64,000 bases of DNA from Klebsiella variicola (GTDB lineage Bacteria > Pseudomonadota > Gammaproteobacteria > Enterobacterales > Enterobacteriaceae), in NCBI RefSeq assembly GCF_000828055.2, contig NZ_CP010523.2, positions 4,216,001-4,280,000 of the forward strand. The letters are read 5' to 3'. Numbering within the stretch: position 1 is the stretch's first letter; each line of letters opens with the position of its first letter. Below are positions 17,763 through 26,292 of this stretch, in pieces. Below the pieces are notes generated by a model. It saw only the letters and a program-made list of their open reading frames with translations, ran no database searches and was not told the DNA's origin. The position numbers were made by a program, and so were the translations under genes.

Positions 17763-18590
17763 ATGAACGATTTCACTTCCCTTCTGCAGCAAGGTAATGC
17801 CTGGCTGTTTATTCCCAGCGCGATACTGCTCGGTGCCCTGCACGGCCTTGAACCGGGCCATTCAAAAACCATGATGGCCGCCTTTATCGTGGCGGTACGA
17901 GGAACGTTAAAACAGGCGGTGCTACTGGGGCTGGCGGCGACGGTTTCCCATACGGCAGTGGTCTGGCTGATCGCCATGGCCGGCCTGTGGTTTGGCCGCG
18001 GCTGGAATGCGCAGACCTCTGAACCCTGGTTTCAGCTGATCTCGGGGATAGCGATTGTACTGATTGCCTGCTGGATGCTCTGGCGCACCTGGCGCGAATC
18101 GCAGCCCCACACGCACCATGATCACCACCATGAACATGATCACCACCATGAACATGATCACCACCATGACCATCACCATGCGTCCTCATCCGCCGCGCCG
18201 CTGGTGGCGGAGGAGTGGCAGGACGCGCATCAGCGGGCTCATGCTCAGGAAATCAACCGGCGCTTTGATGGCCGCCAGGTGACGACCGGGCAGATCGTAC
18301 TGTTTGGCCTGACCGGCGGGCTGATCCCCTGTCCGGCGTCCATTACCGTGCTGCTTATCTGTTTACAGCTGAAGAAATTTTCGCTTGGCGCCACGCTGGT
18401 ACTGGGCTTTAGCGTTGGTCTGGCGCTGACGCTGGTGGCTTCCGGGGCTATCGCCGCGCTAAGTCTTAAACAGGCCACCCGCCGCTGGCCCTGGTTTAAT
18501 GATGTCTCGCGCAAGGCGCCCTGGTTCTCAGGTTTACTGATTATCGTGGTGGGGATCTACATGATGGTTCACGGCCTGAGCGGCCTGTAA
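17763..18590 (+). CDS. rcnA: Nickel/cobalt efflux protein
   Basis: 275 residues. An inner-membrane NicO-family exporter with about six helices; the early HGLEPGHSKTMMAAF motif is the family's metal-transport signature. Between helices 3 and 4 (about residues 117–140) is a loop very rich in His, Asp and Glu built from three tandem copies of a six-residue unit, which should bind Ni/Co. Divergent from rcnR and controlled by the two operators upstream. Confidence 0.95.
   Translation: MNDFTSLLQQGNAWLFIPSAILLGALHGLEPGHSKTMMAAFIVAVRGTLKQAVLLGLAATVSHTAVVWLIAMAGLWFGRGWNAQTSEPWFQLISGIAIVLIACWMLWRTWRESQPHTHHDHHHEHDHHHEHDHHHDHHHASSSAAPLVAEEWQDAHQRAHAQEINRRFDGRQVTTGQIVLFGLTGGLIPCPASITVLLICLQLKKFSLGATLVLGFSVGLALTLVASGAIAALSLKQATRRWPWFNDVSRKAPWFSGLLIIVVGIYMMVHGLSGL
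18117..18170 (+). repeat. Three tandem 18-bp repeats in the rcnA His-loop
   Basis: The unit CATGATCACCACCATGAA occurs three times head to tail, identical except for the final base of the third copy. It encodes the His-rich loop and keeps frame, so copy number could vary by slippage between strains. Confidence 0.9.
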
Positions 18591-18597
18591 GCGTCGG

Positions 18598-18626
18598 CTC
18601 GCCCTCTTGCGGATAGAGAGGGCGAG
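18598..18626. terminator. Hairpin between rcnA and yczE-type gene
   Basis: CTCGCCCTCT and AGAGGGCGAG form a 10-bp stem between convergent genes. No strong U-tract is present on either strand. Confidence 0.5.
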
Positions 18627-18634
18627 TCGTTAAT

Positions 18635-19249
18635 TCAGGAGACTATCTCCTGCGGAGTGCTGACCGCTTTGCGGCTGACGGGCTGGCGAAACCACGGCAG
18701 GCACAGCTGGATCAGCGGCCCAATCGACAGCGCGTAAATCACGGTGCCGACGCCAAACTTACCGCCCAGCAGCCAGCCAATCACCAGCACAGTCAACTCG
18801 ATAGCCGTCCGGATGCCACGCAAAGACCAGCCGGTACGAGCGTGCAGGCCAGTCATCAGGCCATCGCGCGGCCCGGGGCCAAAGCCCGCGCCGATATACA
18901 TCCCGGTGGCGATAGCATTCAGCACAATCGCCCCCACCAGCAGCACACTGCGAGCCACCAGCGACTCCAGCGGCGGCAGGACGGCCAGCGTGGCATCCGC
19001 CGCCAGCCCCAGCACGATAACGTTGCTCACCGTGCCGAGCCCCGGCATTTGCCGGATCGGGATCCACAGCAGCAGCACCGCCGCGCCGGTCAGGATAATC
19101 ACCGTACCGAAACTGATACCCAGCTGTTTAGCCACCCCGAGATGGAAAACATCCCACGGATCGGCGCCAAGATTGGCATGCACGAAGAGCGCCGTGGACA
19201 CGCCATAAAGTACCAGGCCGATATATAACTGCAGCAGGCGACGAAGCAT
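18635..19249 (-). CDS. YczE/YitT-like membrane protein
   Basis: 204 residues with about five hydrophobic helices. The opening LYIGLVLYGVSTALFVHANLG and GAGFGPGPRDGLMTGL are characteristic of the YczE/YyaS/YitT membrane family. Genes of this kind are often divergent from a MocR-type regulator, as here (next gene on the plus strand). No substrate is established; the family is suspected to transport a small molecule or influence vitamin B6-related metabolism. Confidence 0.88.
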   Translation of the reverse strand: MLRRLLQLYIGLVLYGVSTALFVHANLGADPWDVFHLGVAKQLGISFGTVIILTGAAVLLLWIPIRQMPGLGTVSNVIVLGLAADATLAVLPPLESLVARSVLLVGAIVLNAIATGMYIGAGFGPGPRDGLMTGLHARTGWSLRGIRTAIELTVLVIGWLLGGKFGVGTVIYALSIGPLIQLCLPWFRQPVSRKAVSTPQEIVS

Positions 19250-19337
19250 ATTTTTTCCTCTACATCATTGCGAATGCCCTTATCATCAGCAAAAATGGAC
19301 TGATAATTAATGGCCAGTTTTGGAAAAGTGGATCGCT

Positions 19338-20765
19338 ATGTCAACCCGACGCTTTGGAACACAATCGCTGGTACGCCTGCTCGGCAACTGGCAGGAGTCC
19401 ACTTCACGCACGCCGCTATGGCGTCAGCTAGCGGAAGCGCTCCGCCTGCTGATCCTCGACGGTCGCCTGACGCTGCAAACGCGCCTGCCAGGCGAGCGCG
19501 AGCTGGCGGCGGCGCTGAACGTCAGCCGGACCACCATCGCCAGCGCGCTCGGCCAGTTACGGGAGGAGGGTTTTCTCTACAGCCGTCAGGGAAGCGGTTC
19601 GCGCATTGTCTTGCCAGAGCGTCCCGCCGACCTGCCGCCGCCCTCAGGCATCCCCTCCTCGCTGAATCTCTCTACCGCCGCCCTCAGCGCCGGACCGGAA
19701 GTCCATCAAGCCTTCCAGCATGCCATGACGCTGCTGCCGCCCTACCTGGGCCAGACCGGCTACGATCAACAAGGGCTGCCGGTACTGCGGGAGGCGATTG
19801 CCCGTCGCTACAGCGAACGCGGTCTGCCGACGCGGCCCGATGAAGTGATGGTGGTCAACGGCGCCCTCAGCGCCTTCGCATTGATCCTCCGCCTGTTTAC
19901 CGGCCCGGGTGACCGGGTGGTCATCGACGCCCCCACCTATCCGATGGCGATTAGCGCCATTCAGGGCGCCTCCTGCCGCCCGGTCGGCGTCGCGCTTCCA
20001 CAGCAGGGATGGGACTGTGATGGACTCGCGGCGACTATTGCGCAGACCGCGCCGCGTCTGGCGTGGCTGATGCCGGATTTTCACAATCCCACCGGGCGCT
20101 GTATGGATGCTCCCACCCGCCAGCGGGTCGCGGATATCGCCGCCAGGACGCGGACGACGCTGGTGATCGACGAGACCATGGTTGATCTGTGGTATAACGC
20201 GCCACCGCCTCCGCCGCTGGCCTGCTTTAATCCCGATGCTGCGGTGATCACTATTGGTTCGGCCGGGAAAAGTTTCTGGGGGGGACTGCGCATCGGCTGG
20301 ATCCGCGCCAGTACGCGAACCATCGCCTCCCTTATTCAGGCTCGCGATTCCCTGGATTTGGGTACGCCTCTGCTGGAGCAACTGGCCTGCAGCTGGCTGC
20401 TGGCCAATGCCGCCACGCTGCTACCGCCGCGGCGGGAAATGCTGAAGGCGCGCCGGGACATGTGCGAAACGTTAATGGCGGAATATTTTCCCCGCTGGCG
20501 CTTTACGCCGCCGGAAGGTGGGCTCTCTTTTTGGGTGGAACTCCCTGACATGCTGGCCACGCTGTTCTCTGCGCGCGCGGAAAGTCAGGGGATCCATATC
20601 GGCACCGGCACGCGCTTTGGTCTTGAGGGAGCCTTTGATCGCTATTTGCGTCTGCCATTTACACTGCCAGACGAAGCATTGCGCCAGGCCTTCTCCACGC
20701 TACAACCGCTGTGGCAAAGCTTTGCAGAACAGAAGGAAAATACGCGTTTGCGGAAAATAATATAA
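19338..20765 (+). CDS. MocR-type regulator, partner of the YczE-like gene
   Basis: 475 residues from ATG 19338; an upstream TTG would add six residues. A GntR winged helix (about 25–100; LPGERELAAALNVSRTT) is followed by a fold-type I aminotransferase domain with PLP lysine in SAGKSFWGGLRIGW and the PDFHNPTG segment that normally contacts PLP. It likely regulates the divergent membrane protein. It is only distantly similar to the MocR protein at 1344–2801, so it is not a recent duplicate. Confidence 0.9.
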   Translation: MSTRRFGTQSLVRLLGNWQESTSRTPLWRQLAEALRLLILDGRLTLQTRLPGERELAAALNVSRTTIASALGQLREEGFLYSRQGSGSRIVLPERPADLPPPSGIPSSLNLSTAALSAGPEVHQAFQHAMTLLPPYLGQTGYDQQGLPVLREAIARRYSERGLPTRPDEVMVVNGALSAFALILRLFTGPGDRVVIDAPTYPMAISAIQGASCRPVGVALPQQGWDCDGLAATIAQTAPRLAWLMPDFHNPTGRCMDAPTRQRVADIAARTRTTLVIDETMVDLWYNAPPPPPLACFNPDAAVITIGSAGKSFWGGLRIGWIRASTRTIASLIQARDSLDLGTPLLEQLACSWLLANAATLLPPRREMLKARRDMCETLMAEYFPRWRFTPPEGGLSFWVELPDMLATLFSARAESQGIHIGTGTRFGLEGAFDRYLRLPFTLPDEALRQAFSTLQPLWQSFAEQKENTRLRKII

Positions 20766-20774
20766 GAAAATATC

Positions 20775-20796
20775 GACGGGCTGGCATCAGCCCGTC
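20775..20796 (+). terminator. Hairpin after the MocR gene
   Basis: GACGGGCTG and CAGCCCGTC form a 9-bp stem just after the stop. No U-tract follows, so efficiency is doubtful. Confidence 0.5.
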
Positions 20797-20899
20797 AAAT
20801 GACCATCATCCATGAGGTATATGAGATGTTTTTATAAAATTGCCTGAGTATCCTGCCCTCTGGTTATGGCATCCCGGTGACAGAAATAAGGCAATTTCA

Positions 20900-21115
20900 T
20901 TAATGCTGGCGCGGAATAGGAAACCCTTTCAGGGAAATAATAAAGCCATCTTCATCTTTTTTAATTTTAGCGCCGGTGTCACACCAGTCGGAGGCAATGC
21001 GAAAGAACTCATCACTACCGATATTCCAGTTCAGGCGCACGTGTTTTACGTATCCTGAGCGCAACATATCGCAGGCTTCGCTATAGTTGCTGGCTGTAGA
21101 GAATTGTTGTTTCAT
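20900..21115 (-). CDS. Small protein of unknown function, second gene of a coupled pair
   Basis: 71 residues. I do not recognise the family. It is a compact soluble sequence (SGYVKHVRLNWNIGSDEFF … GFIISLKGFPIP) with predicted mixed alpha/beta character and one or two cysteines. Its ATG overlaps the stop of the upstream 85-residue gene by four bases (ATGA), so the two are translationally coupled. The upstream partner looks like a ribbon-helix-helix protein, so a toxin–antitoxin-like or regulator–effector pair is possible but not shown. No E. coli K-12 counterpart is known to me at this position. Confidence 0.75.
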   Translation of the reverse strand: MKQQFSTASNYSEACDMLRSGYVKHVRLNWNIGSDEFFRIASDWCDTGAKIKKDEDGFIISLKGFPIPRQH

Positions 21116-21369
21116 TTTTTCTTCTTCAGAAGTTTTCTTAATGCTTTGATTTCTTTAGGGGTTAATGGGGTCGCTTCCTCTTCGGTATGCTGGCTGTCAA
21201 TGTCCTCTTCCGTCACCCCCGCCTCACCTGCTGACTCCTCCAGCTGAAAAGCCAGCTGCAGCAGCTTTTCCGTTGCCGTTCCCAGGTTCTCGTTATTCAC
21301 TTCCGCATAATGACGCAGCTTCTCTTTTAACTCGGCGTCAATTTTTACATTCAAAACCACTGTGGTCAT
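21112..21369 (-). CDS. Putative ribbon-helix-helix small protein, first gene of a coupled pair
   Basis: 85 residues. The N-terminus (TTVVLNVKIDAELKEKL, then a second helix around NLGTATEKLLQLAFQL) has the strand–helix–helix pattern of ribbon-helix-helix DNA-binding proteins such as ParD/RelB antitoxins. The middle is acidic and the C-terminus strongly basic, ending in four lysines. It overlaps the next gene by ATGA. An AT-rich stretch of 300 bases upstream could hold its promoter and operators. Function is not established. Confidence 0.75.
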   Translation of the reverse strand: MTTVVLNVKIDAELKEKLRHYAEVNNENLGTATEKLLQLAFQLEESAGEAGVTEEDIDSQHTEEEATPLTPKEIKALRKLLKKKK

Positions 21370-21669
21370 AGCTACGCTTCCCGTGCAATAAAATCATCAT
21401 AATTAATACACGAAGTTAACATGCTGATCCAGAGATATATTTTATAGCATGGCTCTGGCAACAAATTCCCATCAATAAGATGCCTTTTATTTATGACATG
21501 CAAATGACATTAATATTTCAGTAGCATTTCAGATTTATGACAAGTAAATATTATGGAATAAAAACGGGTTGTTTTAGCAACAAAAAATAATATGTGATCC
21601 GTATCAGATATTAATTATAGCAGGGATAAAGACCGGACAAATACAAGGGAGATATCAGGAGGGCGAAAT
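21370..21669. other. AT-rich gene-free stretch between the small gene pair and ffs
   Basis: 300 bases markedly richer in A/T than the rest of the window, with no credible reading frame. It covers the 3' side of the 4.5S RNA gene and the upstream side of the small gene pair. I see no clear terminator for ffs. Its base composition hints at H-NS-type silencing or foreign origin; that is inference. Confidence 0.6.
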
Positions 21670-21783
21670 GGGTGGGGGCCCTGCCAGCTACATCCCGGCA
21701 CACACGTCGTCTGCTCTGGCTGCTTCCTTCCGGACCTGACCTGGTAAACAGAGTAGCGTTGCGGGAGAACCAACAGAGCCCCC
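21670..21783 (-). ncRNA. ffs: 4.5S RNA of the signal recognition particle
   Basis: 114 bases, the E. coli length. On the minus strand the RNA starts GGGGGCTCTG and ends CCCCCACCC, pairing its ends; the conserved domain IV with GGTCAGG and GGAAGGAAGCAGCC is intact. It binds Ffh to target nascent inner-membrane proteins. The bacterial RNA may first be made as a slightly longer precursor. Location next to atl/ybaY/tesB agrees with E. coli. Confidence 0.97.
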
Positions 21784-22016
21784 ATTGAGAGCGTTAGTTA
21801 CCCAACGCGCTGGCGCATTATCCCTGCTGACCTGGTGAATTGCAAGCTCACCCCGATCGCCTGCTGGTTTATTGCACAATACGCCAATAAAACCAACAAC
21901 TCACGGCCAGGCTGTGAGATTGGGAGCGCGCGCTCAGCACATTGCCGGGTTATCCACCATACTTAGCCCTCTTGCGTCACCTTTAATCATCAGCACCTTG
22001 TCTCGACGGTAATCGA

Positions 22017-22424
22017 ATGACTGACTCATCACCACAGACCATCACTCTGCCTTTACCCGCTATTGAAGGGATGACCATCGCCTTTCATGGCGTGAACTAT
22101 CTGCGCCCGGAAAAAATGCTCGACTTCGCGACCATCAGCCAGACCCCCGTGCGGGCGGTCACGCCGCTGGCGCTGCTCTATTCCACCGTCGGCGTGCTGC
22201 GCCAGGTGGAACTGCGCAAACTGCCCGTCTACATCAGCGGCCGGGTGGTGTACCCCATTTCGTCGCTGACCATGCCAGGCCTGCGCGCGAAACTGATCAT
22301 TAACGCCACTTCGCAGCGGTTGAAATTTCTCGAGAGCCTCATCGCCAGTTCACCGTCTGACAATGTCCATGGCATGCAGATCCTCGGCCTGGCCCTAACC
22401 TTCACTGTCGAACAACCCGCCTGA
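22017..22424 (+). CDS. Conserved-looking protein of unknown function
   Basis: 135 residues. I do not recognise it. Codon use is GC3-rich like neighbouring real genes, and no convincing frame overlaps it. There is no signal peptide or clear membrane helix; a hydrophobic stretch lies around AVTPLALLYSTVGVL. The ATG has only a weak ribosome-binding site (GACGG), so a nearby alternative start is possible. It lies between ffs and atl, where E. coli K-12 has no gene. Confidence 0.6.
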   Translation: MTDSSPQTITLPLPAIEGMTIAFHGVNYLRPEKMLDFATISQTPVRAVTPLALLYSTVGVLRQVELRKLPVYISGRVVYPISSLTMPGLRAKLIINATSQRLKFLESLIASSPSDNVHGMQILGLALTFTVEQPA

Positions 22425-22492
22425 ACCGAGGCAGGCTGTACAGCCTGCGCCTCAGCGCTTATGCTGGCGTTTTCCGGTTAACAGGGCTGAAC

Positions 22493-22804
22493 ATGGATCC
22501 GCACGACACATTCCCCCAACGCGTCTGGCATATCGTGGCGTCGATACCGGAAGGCTATGTCGCCACCTACGGCGATGTCGCCCGCCTGGCCGGTTCACCG
22601 CGCGCCGCGCGCCAGGTAGGTGGCGTACTGAAGCGCCTGCCGGAAGGGTCAACCCTGCCCTGGCATCGGGTGGTCAATCGCCATGGCGATATCTCCCTCA
22701 CCGGGCCCGATCTTCAGCGACAGCGCCAGGCGTTGCTGGCCGAAGGGGTTCAGGTCTCCGGCAGCGGCCATATCGATCTCCAGCATTATCGCTGGGTTTA
22801 CTGA
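22493..22804 (+). CDS. atl: Alkyltransferase-like DNA repair protein
   Basis: 103 residues. It resembles the C-terminal domain of O6-methylguanine-DNA methyltransferase, but the reactive cysteine of the PCHRV motif is replaced by Trp57 (PWHRVV), the hallmark of ATL proteins. Such proteins bind O6-alkylguanine, flip the base and flag the lesion for nucleotide excision repair without removing the alkyl group. The DNA-recognition helix (around ARLAGSPRAARQVGG) is present. YbaZ of E. coli is the counterpart, at the same place. Confidence 0.95.
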   Translation: MDPHDTFPQRVWHIVASIPEGYVATYGDVARLAGSPRAARQVGGVLKRLPEGSTLPWHRVVNRHGDISLTGPDLQRQRQALLAEGVQVSGSGHIDLQHYRWVY

Positions 22805-22808
22805 AGAC

Positions 22809-22833
22809 AAAAAAAAGCCCCCGTCAGGGGGCT
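22809..22833 (-). terminator. Terminator after ybaY
   Basis: On the minus strand AGCCCCC-TGAC-GGGGGCT is followed by eight U. It lies between the convergent atl and ybaY genes. Confidence 0.88.
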
Positions 22834-22841
22834 CGGCGAGC

Positions 22842-23333
22842 TTATTGCGCAACGGGGACGGCGGTCTGCGTGACCGGAACCAGCGTCAGGTCGGCATGCG
22901 TCCCACCCTGGTTTATCACCGTCTGCACGGTATCGGTAATGAACATTAGCTGGCCGTTCACCGCGATCGCGGCACTCAGCAGAATACGGGCGTTCGGCTG
23001 AATGTCTGCCGGATTGTAAGGCAGGGCAAAGTTAAATGGCGCCTGTTTGCCTTCGGTACGCACCGCTTTTTGCGACAACACGCGGGCTGGCGCATCTGCC
23101 AGAGAAGCATCCGACAGGGTCACCGTCAGTACCGCATCCGGCGGTAAAGCGATTCTCTGGCGGATATTAATCGTCCCCGTAACGCTCGGCTGCTGCTGTG
23201 CCACGCTCAGCGTCGCGATGCCATAAGGGTCGGGCGCGGCTGCCTGAGTCGAAGAACTGGTAGAGTGGTGATTAGCACAGGCGGTTAGCGTCGCGGCGAC
23301 GGCTAAGGCACTAAACATATAGGCAAATTTCAT
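22842..23333 (-). CDS. ybaY: YbaY family lipoprotein
   Basis: 163 residues. A lipoprotein signal peptide ends in LTAC with lipidated Cys19. The remainder resembles the YbaY/YscW lipoprotein domain (INIRQRIALPPDAVLTVTLSDASLADAPA). Its role is unclear; E. coli YbaY is an envelope lipoprotein. Between atl and tesB, as in E. coli, with a good terminator downstream. Confidence 0.92.
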   Translation of the reverse strand: MKFAYMFSALAVAATLTACANHHSTSSSTQAAAPDPYGIATLSVAQQQPSVTGTINIRQRIALPPDAVLTVTLSDASLADAPARVLSQKAVRTEGKQAPFNFALPYNPADIQPNARILLSAAIAVNGQLMFITDTVQTVINQGGTHADLTLVPVTQTAVPVAQ

Positions 23334-23554
23334 GATGTTCTCCTTATCATCCCTTAATACCCAGGAGGATGTTCCGCCGCTTCGCCGGCAGGAACTTTCG
23401 TGTCGTCAATAAGTGTGGCACAGATCTCAGATTTGTTCCTGTTGCCCCCTCGTTATTCAGATTATTACACCCATCGGACCACTTGCGATTCCAGGTTATA
23501 CTTTGCCACATCACGCGCACCGCGCTGCGCCGCTATCATTAATTGAGGATAAGT

Positions 23555-24418
23555 ATGAGTCAGGCACTCTCTAACCTGCTGGCATTATTAGATCTGGAAA
23601 AAATTGAGGAAGGGTTATTCCGCGGACAGAGCGAAGACCTGGGATTGCGCCAGGTTTTTGGCGGCCAGGTGGTGGGCCAGGCGCTGTATGCGGCAAAAGA
23701 GACCGTGCCCGTTGAACGTCTGGTACATTCGTTTCACAGCTACTTTCTGCGCCCCGGCGACAGCCAGAAACCGATCGTCTACGATGTGGAAGTACTGCGC
23801 GACGGCAACAGCTTTAGCGCCCGGCGAGTGGCCGCCATTCAGAACGGGAAGCCAATCTTCTATATGACCGCCTCATTCCAGGCGCCAGAGCACGGCTATG
23901 AGCATCAGAAAGCGATGCCGCCGGCCCCCTCTCCTGACGGCCTGCACTCGGAAACCGATATCGCCCGCAAGCTGGCACACCTTCTGCCGCCGCAGGTAAA
24001 AGATAAATTCCTCTGTGATAAACCGCTGGAGATCCGCCCGGTCGAATTTCATAACCCGATGAAAGGCCATATTGCTGAACCGGTGCGCCAGGTGTGGCTG
24101 CGCGCCAATGGCGCTGTTCCCGACGATCTGCGCATTCATCAATATCTGCTGGGCTATGCCTCGGACTTTAATTTCCTGCCGGTGGCGCTGCAGCCGCACG
24201 GCGTCGGCTTCCTTGAGCCTGGCATGCAGGTCGCCACTATCGACCACTCAATGTGGTTCCACCGGCCGTTTAATATCAATGAATGGCTGTTATACAGCGT
24301 TGAAAGCACCTCGGCCTCCAGCGCCCGTGGCTTCGTCCGCGGCGAGTTCTACACTCAGGATGGAACGCTGGTGGCTTCAACGGTCCAGGAAGGGGTGATG
24401 CGTAACCGCAACGCATAA
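23555..24418 (+). CDS. tesB: Acyl-CoA thioesterase II
   Basis: 287 residues from ATG 23555 (TGAGGAT upstream). A double-hotdog thioesterase with broad acyl-CoA range, hydrolysing medium and long acyl-CoA to free acid. The second hotdog contains TIDHSMWFH, including the catalytic Asp, and the conserved [23 protein letters not shown] near the end. Convergent with amtB across a bidirectional terminator. Confidence 0.97.
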   Translation: MSQALSNLLALLDLEKIEEGLFRGQSEDLGLRQVFGGQVVGQALYAAKETVPVERLVHSFHSYFLRPGDSQKPIVYDVEVLRDGNSFSARRVAAIQNGKPIFYMTASFQAPEHGYEHQKAMPPAPSPDGLHSETDIARKLAHLLPPQVKDKFLCDKPLEIRPVEFHNPMKGHIAEPVRQVWLRANGAVPDDLRIHQYLLGYASDFNFLPVALQPHGVGFLEPGMQVATIDHSMWFHRPFNINEWLLYSVESTSASSARGFVRGEFYTQDGTLVASTVQEGVMRNRNA

Positions 24419-24423
24419 AAAAA

Positions 24424-24446
24424 GCCTCCCTGACGGGAGGCTTTTT
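24424..24446. terminator. Bidirectional terminator between tesB and amtB
   Basis: GCCTCCC-TGAC-GGGAGGC with A-runs before and T-runs after, so it can terminate both convergent transcripts. Confidence 0.92.
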
Positions 24447-24469
24447 GCTACAGGGAGAAGGGTTTTCTA

Positions 24470-25756
24470 TCAGGCGTTGTAGGCGTTTTCGCCATGGCTG
24501 TTGACGTCCAGTCCTTCGCGCTCCTGCTCTTCTGGTACGCGCAGCCCCACGGTCATGTCCGCCACTTTGTAGCCAATGAAAGCGACAACGCCCGACCAGA
24601 CGATGGTAATCGCGATACTCTCGAGTTGCACCAGCAGCTGATGGCCCATGGTGACGCCTTCTGCATAACCCACGCCGCCCAGAGAGGTGGCCGCGAAGAT
24701 ACCGGTCAGGATACAGCCGACGATGCCGCAGACGCCGTGGACGCCGAAGACGTCGCAAGGGTCATCAACCCGCAGCCAGCGTTTCAGCGCCGTTACGCCC
24801 CAGATGCCCGCCAGACCAGATGCGATACCCACAATCAACGCCCCACCGACACCGATATACCCACAGGCTGGTGTGACGCCAACCAGACCGGCAATCGCCC
24901 CGGAGCAGGCGCCCAGCAGTGAAGGTTTGCCGCGCAGAGCCCATTCACCAAAGGTCCACGCCAGGATGGCAGCCGCTGTGGCGACGACGGTGTTGACGAA
25001 AGCCAGTGCGGCAATTTCGTTCGCTGCGCTGGCGGAGCCGGCGTTGAAGCCGAACCAGCCCACGTAGAGGATGGCGGTTCCGGTGAACACCATCGGCAGA
25101 TTGTGCGGTTTGAACGCTTCTTTGCCGAAGCCCACACGTTTGCCCATCATGTACGCCCCCACCAGCCCGGCAACCGCGGCGTTGATGTGTACAACGGTGC
25201 CGCCCGCGAAGTCCAGCGCGCCGTGGGTCGCCAGCAGACCGCCGCCCCAGACCATGTGCGCAATCGGAACATAAGAGAGCGTCATCCACACCACCACGAA
25301 AATCAGCACGGCGGAGAAACGAATACGCTCAGCCAGCGCCCCCACGATCAGCCCGACGGTGATACAGGCGAACGAGCCCTGGAAGGCCACGTGGATGTAC
25401 TGATAGAAGGTGCCCATCAGCGCTTTCAGTTCAATATTTTTCAGCATCACCCAGTCAAAGCTACCGAAGAAGCTGCCGCCGGTGCCGAAGGCCAGGGTAT
25501 AGCCATAAATCACCCACAGTACGCAGACCAGGCCAAAGGTCACAATCACCTGAGTCAGCATGGAAAGGACGTTTTTGCCGCGGATCAGGCCGCCGTAAAA
25601 CAGCGCGATCCCCGGGATGGTCATAAACAGAACCAGCGCGGTGCAAATCATCATAAACGCGTTATCGGCTTTGTCCGCCACTGCGGGCGCGGCCATTGCC
25701 AGTCCCGGAAGAAGGGCTAATGCCCCCAGACCCGATTTCATTGTTGCCATTTTCAT
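24470..25756 (-). CDS. amtB: Ammonium channel AmtB
   Basis: 428 residues from ATG 25756. A cleaved signal peptide (to AMAAPA) and 11 membrane helices form the ammonia-conducting trimer subunit. The FHVAF/AFQGSF region and twin pore histidines (YIPIAHMVWGG, FGVHGVCG) match the family; the C-terminal tail RVPEEQEREGLDVNSHGENAYNA-type ending is the GlnK-binding region. Second gene of glnK-amtB, induced in nitrogen limitation. Start chosen by alignment with E. coli AmtB. Confidence 0.97.
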   Translation of the reverse strand: MKMATMKSGLGALALLPGLAMAAPAVADKADNAFMMICTALVLFMTIPGIALFYGGLIRGKNVLSMLTQVIVTFGLVCVLWVIYGYTLAFGTGGSFFGSFDWVMLKNIELKALMGTFYQYIHVAFQGSFACITVGLIVGALAERIRFSAVLIFVVVWMTLSYVPIAHMVWGGGLLATHGALDFAGGTVVHINAAVAGLVGAYMMGKRVGFGKEAFKPHNLPMVFTGTAILYVGWFGFNAGSASAANEIAALAFVNTVVATAAAILAWTFGEWALRGKPSLLGACSGAIAGLVGVTPACGYIGVGGALIVGIASGLAGIWGVTALKRWLRVDDPCDVFGVHGVCGIVGCILTGIFAATSLGGVGYAEGVTMGHQLLVQLESIAITIVWSGVVAFIGYKVADMTVGLRVPEEQEREGLDVNSHGENAYNA

Positions 25757-25789
25757 TGTTTCGTTCCCCATCACTGTGTGGTCTGGAAA

Positions 25790-26128
25790 TTACAGTGCCG
25801 CTTCGTCAGCTTCGCCGGTACGGATGCGAATGACGCGCTGCAATTCAGCGACAAAAATTTTGCCGTCGCCAATTTTTCCGGTGTAAGCCGCTTTGCTGAT
25901 CACATCGATGACTTCATCCAGCTGATCGTCGGCAATCGCCACATCAATCTTCACTTTTGGCAGAAAGTTGACGCTATACTCGGCGCCGCGGTAGAGCTCC
26001 GCATGACCTTTCTGACGGCCAAAGCCCTTGACTTCAGTGACCGTCAGGCCCTGAATGCCGATGGAAGACAAGGCTTCACGCACGTCTTCCAGTTTGAATG
26101 GTTTGATTACCACGGTAACCAGCTTCAT
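25790..26128 (-). CDS. glnK: PII signal protein GlnK
   Basis: 112 residues. The T-loop tyrosine that GlnD uridylylates is Tyr51 (ELYRGAEYSVNFLP). GlnK binds 2-oxoglutarate and ATP/ADP, and plugs AmtB when nitrogen is ample; in Klebsiella it also relieves NifL inhibition of NifA. Transcribed with amtB from a sigma-54 promoter about 60 bases upstream, with an NtrC site behind it. Confidence 0.97.
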   Translation of the reverse strand: MKLVTVVIKPFKLEDVREALSSIGIQGLTVTEVKGFGRQKGHAELYRGAEYSVNFLPKVKIDVAIADDQLDEVIDVISKAAYTGKIGDGKIFVAELQRVIRIRTGEADEAAL

Positions 26129-26183
26129 AAGTCCCCTCCAGGCAGTATTCGGTAATGGCCGCAGCTAACACGATGGATATAAA

Positions 26184-26198
26184 GCAAGGGCTATGCCA
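26184..26198 (-). promoter_or_regulatory. Sigma-54 promoter of glnK-amtB
   Basis: On the minus strand TGGCATAGCCCTTGC fits the -24/-12 consensus TGGCAC-N5-TTGC with one mismatch. The start of glnK is about 56 bases downstream. Confidence 0.88.
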
Positions 26199-26204
26199 GA
26201 AATG

Positions 26205-26225
26205 AAAAAAGGCCGCAGAGCGGCC
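26205..26225 (-). terminator. Terminator after mdlB, just upstream of the glnK promoter
   Basis: GGCCGC-TCT-GCGGCC followed by six U on the minus strand. It sits between the NtrC site and the sigma-54 promoter, shielding glnK from mdlAB read-through. Confidence 0.85.
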
Positions 26226-26292
26226 CTTTGATGGTAAAAAACAGGGGACAGGTCAGACAATTGCCTGCTGAAACGCGTTTGCAGCGCAAAAA

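Noticed and set aside
17922-18179. A minus-strand frame beginning MVMVMVVIMF opposite rcnA
   Set aside because: It is only the reverse reading of the His-loop repeats.
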